Shown: piece after piece, positions 52,308 to 61,682 of the stretch | Position numbering within the stretch: position 1 is the stretch's first letter | Layout: each line of letters starts with the position of its first letter | Source: Brevibacillus dissolubilis | Lineage (GTDB): Bacteria; Bacillota; Bacilli; Brevibacillales; Brevibacillaceae | Assembly: GCF_006170445.1 (NCBI RefSeq) | Contig: NZ_VCNA01000005.1 | Span: 124,001-188,000 of the forward strand | DNA: 64,000 nucleotides | Direction: 5' to 3' | Translations under genes and position numbers: made by a program | The notes under the pieces: generated by a model | Databases searched by the model: none | The model's input: the letters and a program-made list of their open reading frames with translations, nothing else | What the model was told of the DNA's origin: nothing

Positions 52308-53507
52308 TTACGAATAAGCCTTCTTCAACGCAGCCGCCTTCTTATGATGCAGCCCATAATAGATCGGAGCCGTACACGCCACAATCACACCGGCGATCAG
52401 ATACATCGTATGATAGCTTGTCTCTGCCGCGATAATCCCAAGCGCATACGAACCAATCCCATACCCGAGGTCAAACAGCAAAAAGTACGTCCCGGTCGCA
52501 AGCCCTCTGCGGTGGCTCGGAGATGCTTTGATCGCAATCGTCTGAAAGCTCGGCAAGAGTGCACCATAGCCGAGACCAATCATCGCACCTGTCAGCAAAA
52601 AGGCAGCCGTCCCGTGAACCTGGCTCAACAGAATCATCCCGACCGTGAACAGCAGGATACCCGGATAAACCAGCACGTTTTCACCGAAGCGGTCAAACCA
52701 TTTTCCTGTGAACGGTCTGGACAGGACGATCATCGCCGCAAACACGACGAAGAAGTAGCTCGCACTGTCCGCGATCCCCAGCTCCTTCGCATAAACGGAG
52801 ATGAATGTCGTCAGTGCTCCATAGGAGAAGGCCAAAATACTGCCTGAGACCGAAATCGGAACTGCTTTTGGTTCAATGAACCGTTTCCAGCTCCAAGCCG
52901 AAGTAGTTTTCTCAGCGCGGGCAGGGGATGGCGTCTGGGCTTGTACCGGAACCCGTGTAAGCGTCCCGAAGACAAAAGCGATCAGGCCAAACACTGCACA
53001 GACTGCAAACAACACAACCACATCAAAATGCGACATAATCGTCAGACCCAAAAACGGACCCAGCACCATCGCCAGACTCATAAACAGGCTGAAGTAGCCG
53101 ATCCCCTCGCCTTTTCGCTCTTCCGGCACGATATCGATCGCCACCGCCCCAGTCGCCGTAGTGGCTACACCAAAGCCGATGCCATGCACAAACCGCAACA
53201 CCAGCAAGAGCGAAAAGCTCTCGATGCCCAAATACAAAAAGCTGCACACCATGTACAATGCGAGGGAGGCGAAGATGACCAGCTTGCGATTATGCTCGTC
53301 CAGCCATTTTCCAGCCAACGGGCGAAAAATCACGGCCGCAATGACAAATGTCGTCATTACCAATCCAACCTCTTGGGTGCTGCCACCAAGCGTATCGGTG
53401 ACATATATCGGCAGAGTGACAGCCAGCGTGTAAAATGTCATAAACAAAAAGAAACTGCTCAAACACACCGCGATAAAATCACGGCTCCATAATGGTTTCT
53501 CTCTCAA
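52308..53507 (-). CDS. MFS family efflux transporter
   Basis: 399 residues, 12 membrane segments. The loop 2-3 motif is GKWLDEHNRKLVI and its pseudo-repeat is GKWFDRFGENVLV. The overall sequence resembles the DHA1 drug-efflux subfamily (YbfB/YfkF-like), in my reading. It is the second gene of a unit with the MarR-type regulator, starting three bases after that gene ends. Efflux of a toxic compound sensed by the regulator is the likely role; the substrate is unknown. Confidence 0.88.
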   Translation of the reverse strand: MREKPLWSRDFIAVCLSSFFLFMTFYTLAVTLPIYVTDTLGGSTQEVGLVMTTFVIAAVIFRPLAGKWLDEHNRKLVIFASLALYMVCSFLYLGIESFSLLLVLRFVHGIGFGVATTATGAVAIDIVPEERKGEGIGYFSLFMSLAMVLGPFLGLTIMSHFDVVVLFAVCAVFGLIAFVFGTLTRVPVQAQTPSPARAEKTTSAWSWKRFIEPKAVPISVSGSILAFSYGALTTFISVYAKELGIADSASYFFVVFAAMIVLSRPFTGKWFDRFGENVLVYPGILLFTVGMILLSQVHGTAAFLLTGAMIGLGYGALLPSFQTIAIKASPSHRRGLATGTYFLLFDLGYGIGSYALGIIAAETSYHTMYLIAGVIVACTAPIYYGLHHKKAAALKKAYS

Positions 53508-53510
53508 TCC

Positions 53511-53951
53511 TTATCTCTCCATCTCTTTTATCTCTGTTTCTGCGGTCTCTGTTATTTGTCTTAGTACTTGTGAAAAAATATGCAGTTGCTCGTCGGATAC
53601 GCCGTAGACGAGGCTTTTGATCACTTCTTCCTCAATCGGGCTGACGGTCTCATTCAGAGCGAGTCCCGCATCGGTGACAAACGCCAAAAAAGACCGCCTG
53701 TCTTCCGCATTGGGTCTTCGCTCGGCCAATCCTTTGCGTTCCAATTGATCCAAAATCCGTGTGACATTGGTCTGATCCTTGCCGACCCGCCTGGCGAGAT
53801 CCTTCTGGCTGATCCCATCCTGCTCGGCCAATCGGTTCAGGGTACTCCACTGTTCCGTCGTGATGTCATAGGGAGCCATGCGAAGCGCTAACAGCTGACT
53901 GATCCGCCGCGCTGCATAATTCAGCCGAAATCCCAAAGAATCATCTTGCAA
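53511..53951 (-). CDS. MarR-family transcriptional regulator
   Basis: 146 residues with a winged helix (WSTLNRLAEQDGISQKDLARRVGKDQTNVTRILDQLERKGLAERRPNAEDRRSFLAFVT), including the DxRS/R wing. ATG at 53951 has AAAGGAGG upstream. Its promoter carries a perfect palindrome overlapping the -10 box, so it probably represses itself and the MFS gene. Confidence 0.92.
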   Translation of the reverse strand: MQDDSLGFRLNYAARRISQLLALRMAPYDITTEQWSTLNRLAEQDGISQKDLARRVGKDQTNVTRILDQLERKGLAERRPNAEDRRSFLAFVTDAGLALNETVSPIEEEVIKSLVYGVSDEQLHIFSQVLRQITETAETEIKEMER

Positions 53952-53975
53952 GTGGAATCCTCCTTTCTTATTTAT

Positions 53976-53987
53976 TTGCTATAGCAA
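53976..53987. promoter_or_regulatory. candidate MarR operator
   Basis: Perfect 12-bp palindrome TTGCTATAGCAA touching the -10 box of the marR promoter. The TTG-N6-CAA pattern is common for MarR-family sites. Confidence 0.75.
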
Positions 53988-54015
53988 TTATAATTACAGC
54001 ATCAAATCTTGTCAA
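53987..54015 (-). promoter_or_regulatory. sigma-A promoter of the marR-MFS unit
   Basis: On the minus strand, consensus TTGACA (54010-54015), 17-base spacer, consensus TATAAT (53987-53992). Confidence 0.85.
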
Positions 54016-54103
54016 ACGCATAACTAGCTGTACTTGGCAAAAGATTTGGTCTGAATTAGCGGCGAATCAGCTACAGATCTGGTATACAGCAGAGCAGCAC
54101 GAA

Positions 54104-54157
54104 ACAACAAAACCCTCTGTAAAAACGTTTGGCTGCCCAGACGTCTACAGAGGGTTA
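54104..54157 (-). terminator. terminator of the double GNAT gene
   Basis: AACCCTCTGTA pairs with TACAGAGGGTT; on the minus strand it is followed by TTGTTGTTT. Confidence 0.7.
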
Positions 54158-54169
54158 TGCTATCTTCCA

Positions 54170-55168
54170 TTACTTCGTCACATGCGTCTCCATACTCACC
54201 ACGACATGCTTCTCTTTAAAATAAAAACGCTCATACAACCGCCGCGCCCCGGTATTCTTATGCGCCACATAAAGACCTGCCGTATCCATATCCGGACGGG
54301 CAAACGTCAGATCCAGCGCATGACGGAGCAAAAGACTGCCGTATTTACGGTTCTGCGCTTCCGGACGCACGCGGATGAAAGCCACATCCATATGCTTGCT
54401 TTCCGGGAAAAATTCAATGTAGATGAATCCCTGCATTCCTTCCGCATCACGGACGATGTACATCTGGTTGTTATCGTTCAGACGGTTCAGAATCTCCTGA
54501 GCGGTGAAAAAGGCCTGCTCCGGCTGCAAATCACGAAGCACCTGCTCGTACTCCGGCAGAGGGGTGTAGGCTTCGACGATCACTTGACCCAGCGTCTCTG
54601 AGTGGTCCGAGCGCTCAGCTTCATCCGTCGTCCCTGATTGTCCGAGCGCCCCTAATTGCCCCACCACCATCGGCTTTGGCGCGTTCTGTATGTACTGCTC
54701 ATACACCGACCGATCCATCTCCAGATTCGCTTCACCGTTATACTCCACATACCCATACCGCTCAGCAAAAGCCAGCCCATCCCGATTCCACGTATCCACC
54801 GACACCCGATAGTTCGTGATATTCTCAGGCACCAGCTCCAGCATGTGCTGATAGAGCGAAGCCGCCATCTCCTGCCAAGCTTCTCCCGAAAGCTGTGGTG
54901 TCACATACGGCCCCAGCAGGCGAAGCTGTGCTTTTTCTGGAAAGGCGATAAAGCCAAGCACACCTGTGATCCGACCATCTGCCTCATCCCGTGTCACCAC
55001 GAAGCAATCTTCAAAAGGAATATACGGCAGTGTCGTCAGACTCTCGATAATCTCATTCACATCCATCGTCAGCCACGCGACAAAATGCTCCCGCATGGCA
55101 TTCAACGGAGCAACAAACCCGGCGATCTCAGGGATTTCCTCCCGTACCGCTCTTTTTATCATAGACAT
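54170..55168 (-). CDS. protein with two GNAT acetyltransferase domains
   Basis: 332 residues from ATG 55168, which has AAGGGGG upstream. An open frame reaches further right but overlaps the divergent gene and is not supported. The N-terminal GNAT-like half (about 1-165) contains VLGFIAFPEKAQLRLLGPYVTPQ and RYGYVEYNGE; the C-terminal half (about 190-330) has GFIYIEFFPESKHMDVAFIRVRPEAQNRKYGSLLLRHAL, a better acetyl-CoA-binding motif, and RLYERFYFKEKHV. The linker is rich in Gly and Gln. The substrate is unknown. It is divergent from another GNAT gene. Confidence 0.85.
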   Translation of the reverse strand: MSMIKRAVREEIPEIAGFVAPLNAMREHFVAWLTMDVNEIIESLTTLPYIPFEDCFVVTRDEADGRITGVLGFIAFPEKAQLRLLGPYVTPQLSGEAWQEMAASLYQHMLELVPENITNYRVSVDTWNRDGLAFAERYGYVEYNGEANLEMDRSVYEQYIQNAPKPMVVGQLGALGQSGTTDEAERSDHSETLGQVIVEAYTPLPEYEQVLRDLQPEQAFFTAQEILNRLNDNNQMYIVRDAEGMQGFIYIEFFPESKHMDVAFIRVRPEAQNRKYGSLLLRHALDLTFARPDMDTAGLYVAHKNTGARRLYERFYFKEKHVVVSMETHVTK

Positions 55169-55310
55169 GCTGCAGCTACCCCCTTGGAATGCATTGGAAA
55201 AATGATTTTGAAAATTATAACAGAGTGGGGGTGGGGAGACAACTGCCTTATTATATCGGATAAGATTTTCCAGTATAATCGAGGGACAAAGAATAGGGGG
55301 AAGCAGAAAC

Positions 55311-55814
55311 GTGAAGACACAATCACTATTGACGATCATGCCCGTAACCAAAGAGATGCAGGAGAGGGCACGGAAGCTGATCTTGGACGGGCTGGAGGAG
55401 CATTTCGGATTTTTGGATGAGACACTGAATCCTGACCTGGATGATATCATGGGGAATTTTATTGAAAAGGGAGAGACGTTTCTGGTCGGGATGGTGGATG
55501 GAGAAATAGTATACACGGGTGCGCTGATAGAGGACAATCTAGGAGCAGGAGCACAGTCCGTAGCCAAAGCTGAGCCAACAACATGTGGCAGAATCGTCCG
55601 CATGTCCGTAGCGAAAAGCCACCGCCGTCAAGGTTACGCGAGCCAAATGCTCCGCACACTGGAGGCGGCAGCGTGGGAGAGAGACTATCAGCAGATCGTA
55701 TTGGAAACCAATCTCGAGTGGGACGACGCCATCGGATTGTACAAGCATCACGGATACGTGGAATATGACCGTGATGAGGAGCGAATTCATCTGCGTAAAT
55801 CCCGAGAAAGATAA
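55311..55814 (+). CDS. GNAT family N-acetyltransferase
   Basis: 167 residues from GTG 55311 after AGGGGGAAG. The acetyl-CoA motif is RMSVAKSHRRQGYASQMLRTLE, followed by IVLETNLEWDDAIGLYKHHGYVE. Such enzymes acetylate small molecules or protein N-termini. The substrate is unknown. Confidence 0.9.
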   Translation: MKTQSLLTIMPVTKEMQERARKLILDGLEEHFGFLDETLNPDLDDIMGNFIEKGETFLVGMVDGEIVYTGALIEDNLGAGAQSVAKAEPTTCGRIVRMSVAKSHRRQGYASQMLRTLEAAAWERDYQQIVLETNLEWDDAIGLYKHHGYVEYDRDEERIHLRKSRER

Positions 55815-55914
55815 GAGACGATATGGCAGTAAACAAAGTTGAACAAAGTTACACAAAATAAAATAAAGCAATATATAGCAATCCAATGCAACCTAAAACA
55901 AAACAAAGCCAGCA

Positions 55915-55941
55915 GGCACGACTACCTGCTGGCTGTTTCTA
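55915..55941. terminator. terminator between the GNAT and amidase genes
   Basis: AGCCAGCAGG / CCTGCTGGCT stem with AAAACAAA on one side and GTTTCTATT on the other; convergent genes. Confidence 0.75.
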
Positions 55942-55997
55942 TTACTTCTTATGGTTAACTCTCGTACGGTTAACTATCCCATCTGAACCTAATCTAC

Positions 55998-57971
55998 TTA
56001 CTTCCCTTGAAAATACCTAACAATCCCTTTATAAATCCCCTCAGCCGCCTGATCCTGCTTCTGACTCGATCGGATCGCGGCCTCTTCCTGATAGTTGGTC
56101 ATAAACCCAACCTCACACAGAATCGAGGTCACCGGATTCTCCCGCAGGACGAAGTAATCACCGAAGCGGGCGTTCATATCCTTGTAGCCCGTAGATTTGA
56201 CCACTTCACTCTGGACGAGGGAGGCGAGACGCTTGGACTCTCCTTCGCGGTAGTAGAAGATGATCGTGCCGTTGGTCATCGCGTTCGGGTGGGTGTTGTG
56301 ATGGACGCTGACGAACAGATCAGCTTTATTCGTAACTGCCACATCGACACGGCCTTGCAGGGTCAGCTTGCGGTCATCGTTGCGGGTCATGATGACGCGT
56401 GCACCTGCAGCTTCCAGCTTGTTTTTGAGGTATTGCGTCACTTGCAGGTTGATCACTTTTTCCTGTGTGCTAAAAGAAGTACCGATCGCCCCCGCATCAT
56501 CTCCGCCGTGACCTGCGTCAAGCACGATTACTTTGCCTGCGACGGTGGTGGAGCGGACGACATTGGAGACGCCTGTAGCACTGACGATCCAGCCTGCGAC
56601 ATAGCCTGTCGTACCGTCAGCGAGCTGGATGAGGAACCAGTCGCCCTCGGTTCGGACGATCGGGAATGTCTCTCCTGCGCGGACACGGGAGATGATCTCG
56701 GCAGAGGTGCTCGGGCTTTTACGAATGTTGGTGTCAGGCTCCAGAATCGTCACACTGCCTTGGCCGGTGGAAGCACCAGTGCCAGAACCAGATCCAGAGC
56801 CAGTACCTGCGTTAGCACCGGAGGAACCACCTGTGTTGCCAGACGGTGTGCCAGTTGACGGTGATTGATTCCAATTCGGGTTGTCCGGCTTGGAGACGAG
56901 CCAATTGGCGACCCAGCCTGTTTTGCCGTCAGAGGTCTTGACCTGATACCAGTCGCCTGATTGGGCGAGCAGGGTGAGGCTTGCCCCGGAGCTGAGCAGG
57001 GTGATCGAGCTGCTCGTGGTTGTCGGCTGGCTGCGCAGATTAAGCGAGGTCGAGACGACTTTTACCGTAGCGGTAGCAGCTGGTGTGACAGTTCCGGATT
57101 GTCCGGCTGGGGTGGACGGTGTGGTCTGTCCAGAGCCGCTCTGCCCAGATGCCTGCACGGTGACACCTTTTGCACCGTTCACCCAGGCTTTTTGTCCGTT
57201 GTAGGTGATGAGATACCAGGTACCGCTTTTCATCTCATGTGGGACCTTGTCGCCTTTGGAGAGCTTGCCGATTGTAGGAAAGCCTGTGTCAGGACCGCCG
57301 TAGACGGTGACACTCTCCGTTGCGGTGAGTGTCCCGCTGGTTGCTGTGCCGTTGTTGGTCCCGGTATTGGGAGCAGCAGGGGTGGCAGTAGAAGTCGGCG
57401 TAGACGGTTTTGCTGCCGTGCTGCCCGTTGTGGAGGAAGCAGTCCCAGACGTGGTCGAGCCTTGTCCGGTTGCAGCCGCTTTCGTCTCTTCGACGTGCCA
57501 AGACGCCACCCAACCTGTCTGTCCGTTGGCAAGCTTGATTTGTGCCCATTCGCCGTTCTTTTGCATGAGCTGATATGTTTCATTCGGATTGATCTGTGCG
57601 ATCACTTGGAAGGTTTGGCTTGGACCTTTTCGCACATTGAGGTTGGTGACCTTGCTATGTATGTAGGTAGCGGTCGAGGCGGTCGCTACAGGCTTGAGCA
57701 GCCAGCTTGCGAGCCAGCCGGTCTGACCGTTGGGGAGCTTCACCTGCGTCCAATTGTTTTCTTCTTTGACCACGGGCAGCTTGGTCGAGAGATCGACGGT
57801 GGATGCCACCGGGTAGGTCAGTGCTGGGCCTGTGCGGACATTGAGGTTGTCCACGGTGACTTGGACGTACTTGGAGTCTGCCCAGACGCCTGTGCCTGTC
57901 AGAGGCGCAAAAAGTAAGCTGGTCAAGCATGCTGCGATCCCTATGCGCCTTAACTTGCGAAACGAGAACAC
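55998..57971 (-). CDS. N-acetylmuramoyl-L-alanine amidase with five SH3b domains
   Basis: 657 residues from GTG 57971, preceded by AAAGGATGG and followed by a signal peptide ending near VWA. Five bacterial SH3 domains (each with xxLNVRxGPSxxxxVI and GWVAxW; about 30-90, 105-160, 215-275, 300-355 and 400-460) are joined by Ser/Thr/Gly/Pro-rich linkers. The C-terminal Amidase_3 domain has DAGHGGDDAGA, a zinc-binding Glu after it, SVHHN and CEVGFM. It cleaves the bond between muramic acid and L-alanine in peptidoglycan. B. subtilis YrvJ occupies the same position between dtd and hisS. Confidence 0.93.
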   Translation of the reverse strand: MFSFRKLRRIGIAACLTSLLFAPLTGTGVWADSKYVQVTVDNLNVRTGPALTYPVASTVDLSTKLPVVKEENNWTQVKLPNGQTGWLASWLLKPVATASTATYIHSKVTNLNVRKGPSQTFQVIAQINPNETYQLMQKNGEWAQIKLANGQTGWVASWHVEETKAAATGQGSTTSGTASSTTGSTAAKPSTPTSTATPAAPNTGTNNGTATSGTLTATESVTVYGGPDTGFPTIGKLSKGDKVPHEMKSGTWYLITYNGQKAWVNGAKGVTVQASGQSGSGQTTPSTPAGQSGTVTPAATATVKVVSTSLNLRSQPTTTSSSITLLSSGASLTLLAQSGDWYQVKTSDGKTGWVANWLVSKPDNPNWNQSPSTGTPSGNTGGSSGANAGTGSGSGSGTGASTGQGSVTILEPDTNIRKSPSTSAEIISRVRAGETFPIVRTEGDWFLIQLADGTTGYVAGWIVSATGVSNVVRSTTVAGKVIVLDAGHGGDDAGAIGTSFSTQEKVINLQVTQYLKNKLEAAGARVIMTRNDDRKLTLQGRVDVAVTNKADLFVSVHHNTHPNAMTNGTIIFYYREGESKRLASLVQSEVVKSTGYKDMNARFGDYFVLRENPVTSILCEVGFMTNYQEEAAIRSSQKQDQAAEGIYKGIVRYFQGK

Positions 57972-58148
57972 GGTATCCCATCCTTTCAACTGGATTCCAC
58001 TGATTTTACTGGAATCGAATTTTTGTCTGTTAGCATTCTACTTCAATTCTGTCAATTGGTCACATTTTCCTGCAAGTTCCGACAAGTTCCCCTGCTTTTA
58101 TACTTTTTTCATCGAACGGACACAATGAGAAGCAGGAGGGATGCCCAC

Positions 58149-58322
58149 ATGAGACAATCACGCAAAGAACATTTCGCTCATGAAGCCAACCGACGCATGT
58201 TCTCGGTTGATTTTCATGATTTTCTGGAAAAAGAAACCGTATTAAATGACGTAGAAATGTCCCAAGAGTTTCACATCAGTGTGCGGGAAGTGCAGGAGCT
58301 TCGCCGCAAATCCCGAAGATAG
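58149..58322 (+). CDS. small helix-turn-helix-like protein, 57 residues
   Basis: From ATG 58149, after AGGAGGG. The sequence ends LNDVEMSQEFHISVREVQELRRKSRR, which looks like one helix-turn-helix motif with a basic tail. Similar small proteins are sometimes annotated as sigma-factor-like, but the domain is too short for that. It lies between the amidase and hemZ. Function unknown. Confidence 0.65.
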   Translation: MRQSRKEHFAHEANRRMFSVDFHDFLEKETVLNDVEMSQEFHISVREVQELRRKSRR

Positions 58323-58406
58323 TCTACGATAGTGTGCTTCCTTGATTGACCATGCTTTTTGGGTTGGGTAAGATGAGAGATGTACTCAGAAAAGCAGGTG
58401 AAATCA

Positions 58407-59936
58407 TTGATACAAGTAAAATGCATCGGGCACGACTATGAGCGGCAGATCGCCAATATTGCTGCACTGTTTTACGAAGACCCGGAATTGATATACGTAG
58501 ACGAATGGCAGGAGCGGGATGGCGGCGGGGAAGACCTGCGCATCACGCTTGCTGTCGAGCAGCTAGATACGGAGGCAAAAGCAACTGGTACGCTCACGGT
58601 GGGCGGGAACACGCGGACTTTTGACTATACGCGTCCATACGCCACAGGTGAGCAGGACGAGAAAGCCAAGCGCAAAACAGCCAAATACGCGATGAGCTAC
58701 GCACTGTTGCGTCTGCTCGAAGAACATACCGGCATCGAGCAGGGCTGGGGCATCCTGACCGGGATCCGTCCGACCAAGCTGCTCCATAAGCTGCTGCAGT
58801 CCGGCATGAGTCGCGAGGAGGCACACCGTCATCTGCGGGAGGACTACATGGTGCGCCCGTATAAGCTTGAGCTGCTTCAGCAGATCGTCGACCGCCAGCT
58901 CGCTGTGATTCCTGACCTGTATGAGATTGACCGCGAAGTATCTGTCTACATCGGCATCCCCTTTTGTCCGACGAAGTGTGCCTACTGTACGTTTCCTGCT
59001 TATGCAATCCAAGCGCAGGCCAATAATGTCAACAAGTTCGTCGAGGGCCTGCACGCCGAGATCCGTGCAATGGGCGAGTGGCTGACCAAGCATGATATCC
59101 GCATCACCTCGATCTACTTCGGCGGCGGTACCCCGACCAGTATCACGGCAGAGGAGCTGGACGGGCTGTTCGTCACGCTCAACGAGTCATTCCCGCATAT
59201 GGACAAGGTGCGTGAACTGACCGTCGAGGCAGGACGTCCCGACACCATCACCCCAGACAAGCTCAACGTGATGAAAAAGTGGAAGGTCGACCGCATCAGC
59301 ATCAATCCGCAGTCGTTTACCCAAGACACGCTCGAAGCGATCGGGCGTCACCACACCGTCGAGGAGACGATTGAGAAGTACAAGCTCGCGATGGAGATGG
59401 GCCTGACCAATATCAACATGGATTTAATTATCGGCCTGCCCAACGAAGGCTACGAGGAACTGGCGCATTCGCTCCAAGAAACAGAAAAGCTTCTGCCGAC
59501 CTCATTGACCGTTCATACTCTTTCTTTCAAACGCGCGTCTGAAATGACCCAAAACAAGGAAAGATATAAAGTAGCAGACCGCGACGAGATTCTCCGCATG
59601 ATGACGCTGGCAGAGGAATGGGCCAAGCAGCATGACTACATCCCATACTACCTCTACCGCCAGAAAAATATCCTCGGCAATCTCGAGAATGTCGGCTACG
59701 CTCGCGTTGGACAAGACAGCATCTACAACATCACGATGATGGAAGAGGTGCAGACGATCTTGGGTCTGGGCTGTGGCGCGGTGTCTAAGCTGATGGCTCC
59801 GGGCACGGACAAGCTGACCCGCTGGCCAAACCCCAAAGACCCCAAGACGTATAACGAAACCTACGAAAAAATCATCGCTGACAAGCTGCGCGATCTGGAC
59901 GAGATCTATTTCGCGGCTGGCAAGGTTGATCAATAA
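58407..59936 (+). CDS. hemZ: oxygen-independent coproporphyrinogen III oxidase-like radical SAM protein HemZ
   Basis: 509 residues from TTG 58407, preceded by AGCAGGTGA and matching the N-terminus of HemZ as I recall it; ATG 58380 would add nine residues. The radical SAM cluster is CPTKCAYC with Cys187, Cys191 and Cys194, and YFGGGTPT binds AdoMet. The long N-terminal domain (about 165 residues) distinguishes HemZ from HemN and HemW. It is assigned to anaerobic haem synthesis, though some family members lack the activity. Confidence 0.9.
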   Translation: MIQVKCIGHDYERQIANIAALFYEDPELIYVDEWQERDGGGEDLRITLAVEQLDTEAKATGTLTVGGNTRTFDYTRPYATGEQDEKAKRKTAKYAMSYALLRLLEEHTGIEQGWGILTGIRPTKLLHKLLQSGMSREEAHRHLREDYMVRPYKLELLQQIVDRQLAVIPDLYEIDREVSVYIGIPFCPTKCAYCTFPAYAIQAQANNVNKFVEGLHAEIRAMGEWLTKHDIRITSIYFGGGTPTSITAEELDGLFVTLNESFPHMDKVRELTVEAGRPDTITPDKLNVMKKWKVDRISINPQSFTQDTLEAIGRHHTVEETIEKYKLAMEMGLTNINMDLIIGLPNEGYEELAHSLQETEKLLPTSLTVHTLSFKRASEMTQNKERYKVADRDEILRMMTLAEEWAKQHDYIPYYLYRQKNILGNLENVGYARVGQDSIYNITMMEEVQTILGLGCGAVSKLMAPGTDKLTRWPNPKDPKTYNETYEKIIADKLRDLDEIYFAAGKVDQ

Positions 59937-59960
59937 AGAAAAATTTTCTTAGAGTGCCTG

Positions 59961-59990
59961 TTGACGCTGATCGTTTCGTTTTGCTATGAT
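59961..59990 (+). promoter_or_regulatory. sigma-A promoter of the T-box leader
   Basis: TTGACG (59961-59966), an 18-base spacer and TATGAT (59985-59990). Confidence 0.7.
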
Positions 59991-59996
59991 TCGACT

Positions 59997-60333
59997 ATAA
60001 AATTTGATCTGATGACGGGAACAAGTACCCGAGATGAACGCATAGCCAGAGAGGAAGCGGCGTGGCTGAGACTGCTTCTCTATGCGACTTGGTGAATGAC
60101 CTCCCCGAAGACCCTGGTGAAAGGCTGATTGGCCCAGTAACCATGTGGCGTATGATCGGCGTTAACGATCCTGATGAGTGGGACATTCCGCATTCACACA
60201 GGTTTTTATGATCTGTGGTATGTGCGATTGATCCAATTAAGGGTGGCACCACGGGAGCATAAACACAAGTCTCTCGTCCCTGACATGTACTTGCGATTCA
60301 TTCGCATTCATGTCAGGGACGGGAGACTTTTTT
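59997..60333 (+). promoter_or_regulatory. T-box riboswitch controlling hisS-aspS
   Basis: The leader has a Stem I (60029 region, AACGCATAG...AGAGAGGAAGC pairing with GCTTCTCTATGC), downstream stems, the T-box sequence AAGGGTGGCACCACGGG at 60239-60255 and a terminator. Uncharged tRNA binding stabilises the antiterminator and lets transcription enter hisS. In the likely specifier loop (GGTGAATGACC, around 60090-60100) the best codon candidate is GAC for Asp. No His codon is in that place. Asp would fit aspS as the second gene of the operon. The specifier assignment is an inference. Confidence 0.85.
60267..60333 (+). terminator. terminator of the T-box leader
   Basis: Very long stem: AAGTCTCTCGTCCCTGACATG region pairs with CATGTCAGGGACGGGAGACTT, followed by TTTTT. 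It is mutually exclusive with the T-box antiterminator. Confidence 0.88.
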
Positions 60334-60364
60334 ATTTGCTACAACACATTGGAGGGTAAATGTC

Positions 60365-61636
60365 ATGTCCAGTAGTATTAAAATCCCGCGCGGCACGCAA
60401 GACCTCATGCCGGGGCAAGTAGAGAAATGGCAGTACGTCGAGAATAAAATCCGCGACATCTGCGCCCGTTACAATTACGACGAAATCCGCACCCCGCTTT
60501 TTGAGCAGGTAGAGCTGTTCCTGCGCGGCGTGGGCGAGACAACCGACGTGGTGCAAAAAGAAATCTACCGTCTGGAAACCAAAGGTGAAGAGAAGCTGGC
60601 CCTGCGCCCAGAAGGCACAGCCGGTGTCGTCCGCTCCTTCATCGAGAAAAAGCTCTACGGTGCAGCTAATCAGCCGCAAAAGCTGTTCTACATCGGGCCG
60701 ATGTACCGCTATGAGCGCCCGCAGGCAGGCCGCTTCCGTCAGTTCCACCAGTTCGGGGTAGAGGTGATCGGCGCGACAGATCCGGCGGTAGATGCAGAAG
60801 TCATCTCCCTTGCGATGCGCATCTACCAAGCATTCGGACTGACTGGTCTCTCTGTGGAGATCAACAGTGTCGGCACGATCGAAGACCGCAAGTCACACCG
60901 CGCTGCTCTTTTGGATGTGCTGAACCCAGTACGCGAAGAGCTCTGCGAAGACTGCCGCTCCCGGATCGACCGCAATCCGCTCCGCGTCCTGGACTGCAAA
61001 AACAACAAATGCCAGACCTTGACCAAAGATGCACCATCCATCCTCGAACACCTGAGCGACGAGTCCAAGGAGCACTTTTCGACCGTACTCAGCTACCTCG
61101 AAGGCTTGGGTATCCCATACAATGTCAACCCACGTCTGGTGCGCGGCCTTGACTACTACACCCGTACCGCTTTTGAGATCAAGATGGCTGAGATCGGCGC
61201 AGTGGAAACGCTCTGCGGCGGCGGACGCTACAATGGTCTCGTAGCAGAGCTGGGTGGCGAAGATTCCCCTGGTATCGGTTTTGCCTTCGGTGTCGAGCGT
61301 CTGCTCCTCGCACTGGAGAAGCAAAATATCGAGATTCCAGTAGCAACAGGTATCGACTGCTATGTAGCGATCCAGACTCCGGATGCAAAAGGTCAGGCAT
61401 TCGTCCTCGTCGATCAGCTCCGTCAGGCAGGCATCAGTGCGGAGATGGATTACCTCGACCGCAAGATGAAAGCCCAGTTCAAAGCAGCAGACCGTCTCGA
61501 AGCCAAGTTCACCGTCGTCATCGGCGAATCCGAGCTTGCGAACAACACGGTCGTCCTCAAAGAAATGGCAACAGGCGAGCAACAGGAAGTTCCAGCGACA
61601 GAACTCGCAGGCCTCTTGTCCAGCAAGCTCTCATAA
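60365..61636 (+). CDS. hisS: histidyl-tRNA synthetase
   Basis: 423 residues. Class II aminoacyl-tRNA synthetase with motif 1 region ([20 protein letters not shown]), motif 2 ([25 protein letters not shown]), the histidine-specific [14 protein letters not shown] and motif 3 ([15 protein letters not shown]), plus the C-terminal anticodon-binding domain. ATG 60365 follows GGAGGG. First gene of the T-box-controlled operon, with aspS next after 46 bases. Confidence 0.97.
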   Translation: MSSSIKIPRGTQDLMPGQVEKWQYVENKIRDICARYNYDEIRTPLFEQVELFLRGVGETTDVVQKEIYRLETKGEEKLALRPEGTAGVVRSFIEKKLYGAANQPQKLFYIGPMYRYERPQAGRFRQFHQFGVEVIGATDPAVDAEVISLAMRIYQAFGLTGLSVEINSVGTIEDRKSHRAALLDVLNPVREELCEDCRSRIDRNPLRVLDCKNNKCQTLTKDAPSILEHLSDESKEHFSTVLSYLEGLGIPYNVNPRLVRGLDYYTRTAFEIKMAEIGAVETLCGGGRYNGLVAELGGEDSPGIGFAFGVERLLLALEKQNIEIPVATGIDCYVAIQTPDAKGQAFVLVDQLRQAGISAEMDYLDRKMKAQFKAADRLEAKFTVVIGESELANNTVVLKEMATGEQQEVPATELAGLLSSKLS

Positions 61637-61682
61637 AAAACATCACACACAAAACACACACCATATTTTGGAGGGGTTTGAG

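Noticed and set aside
55169-55603. N-terminal extension of the double GNAT frame
   Set aside because: It runs antisense through the divergent GNAT gene; ATG 55168 has a ribosome binding site and begins the GNAT-like sequence.
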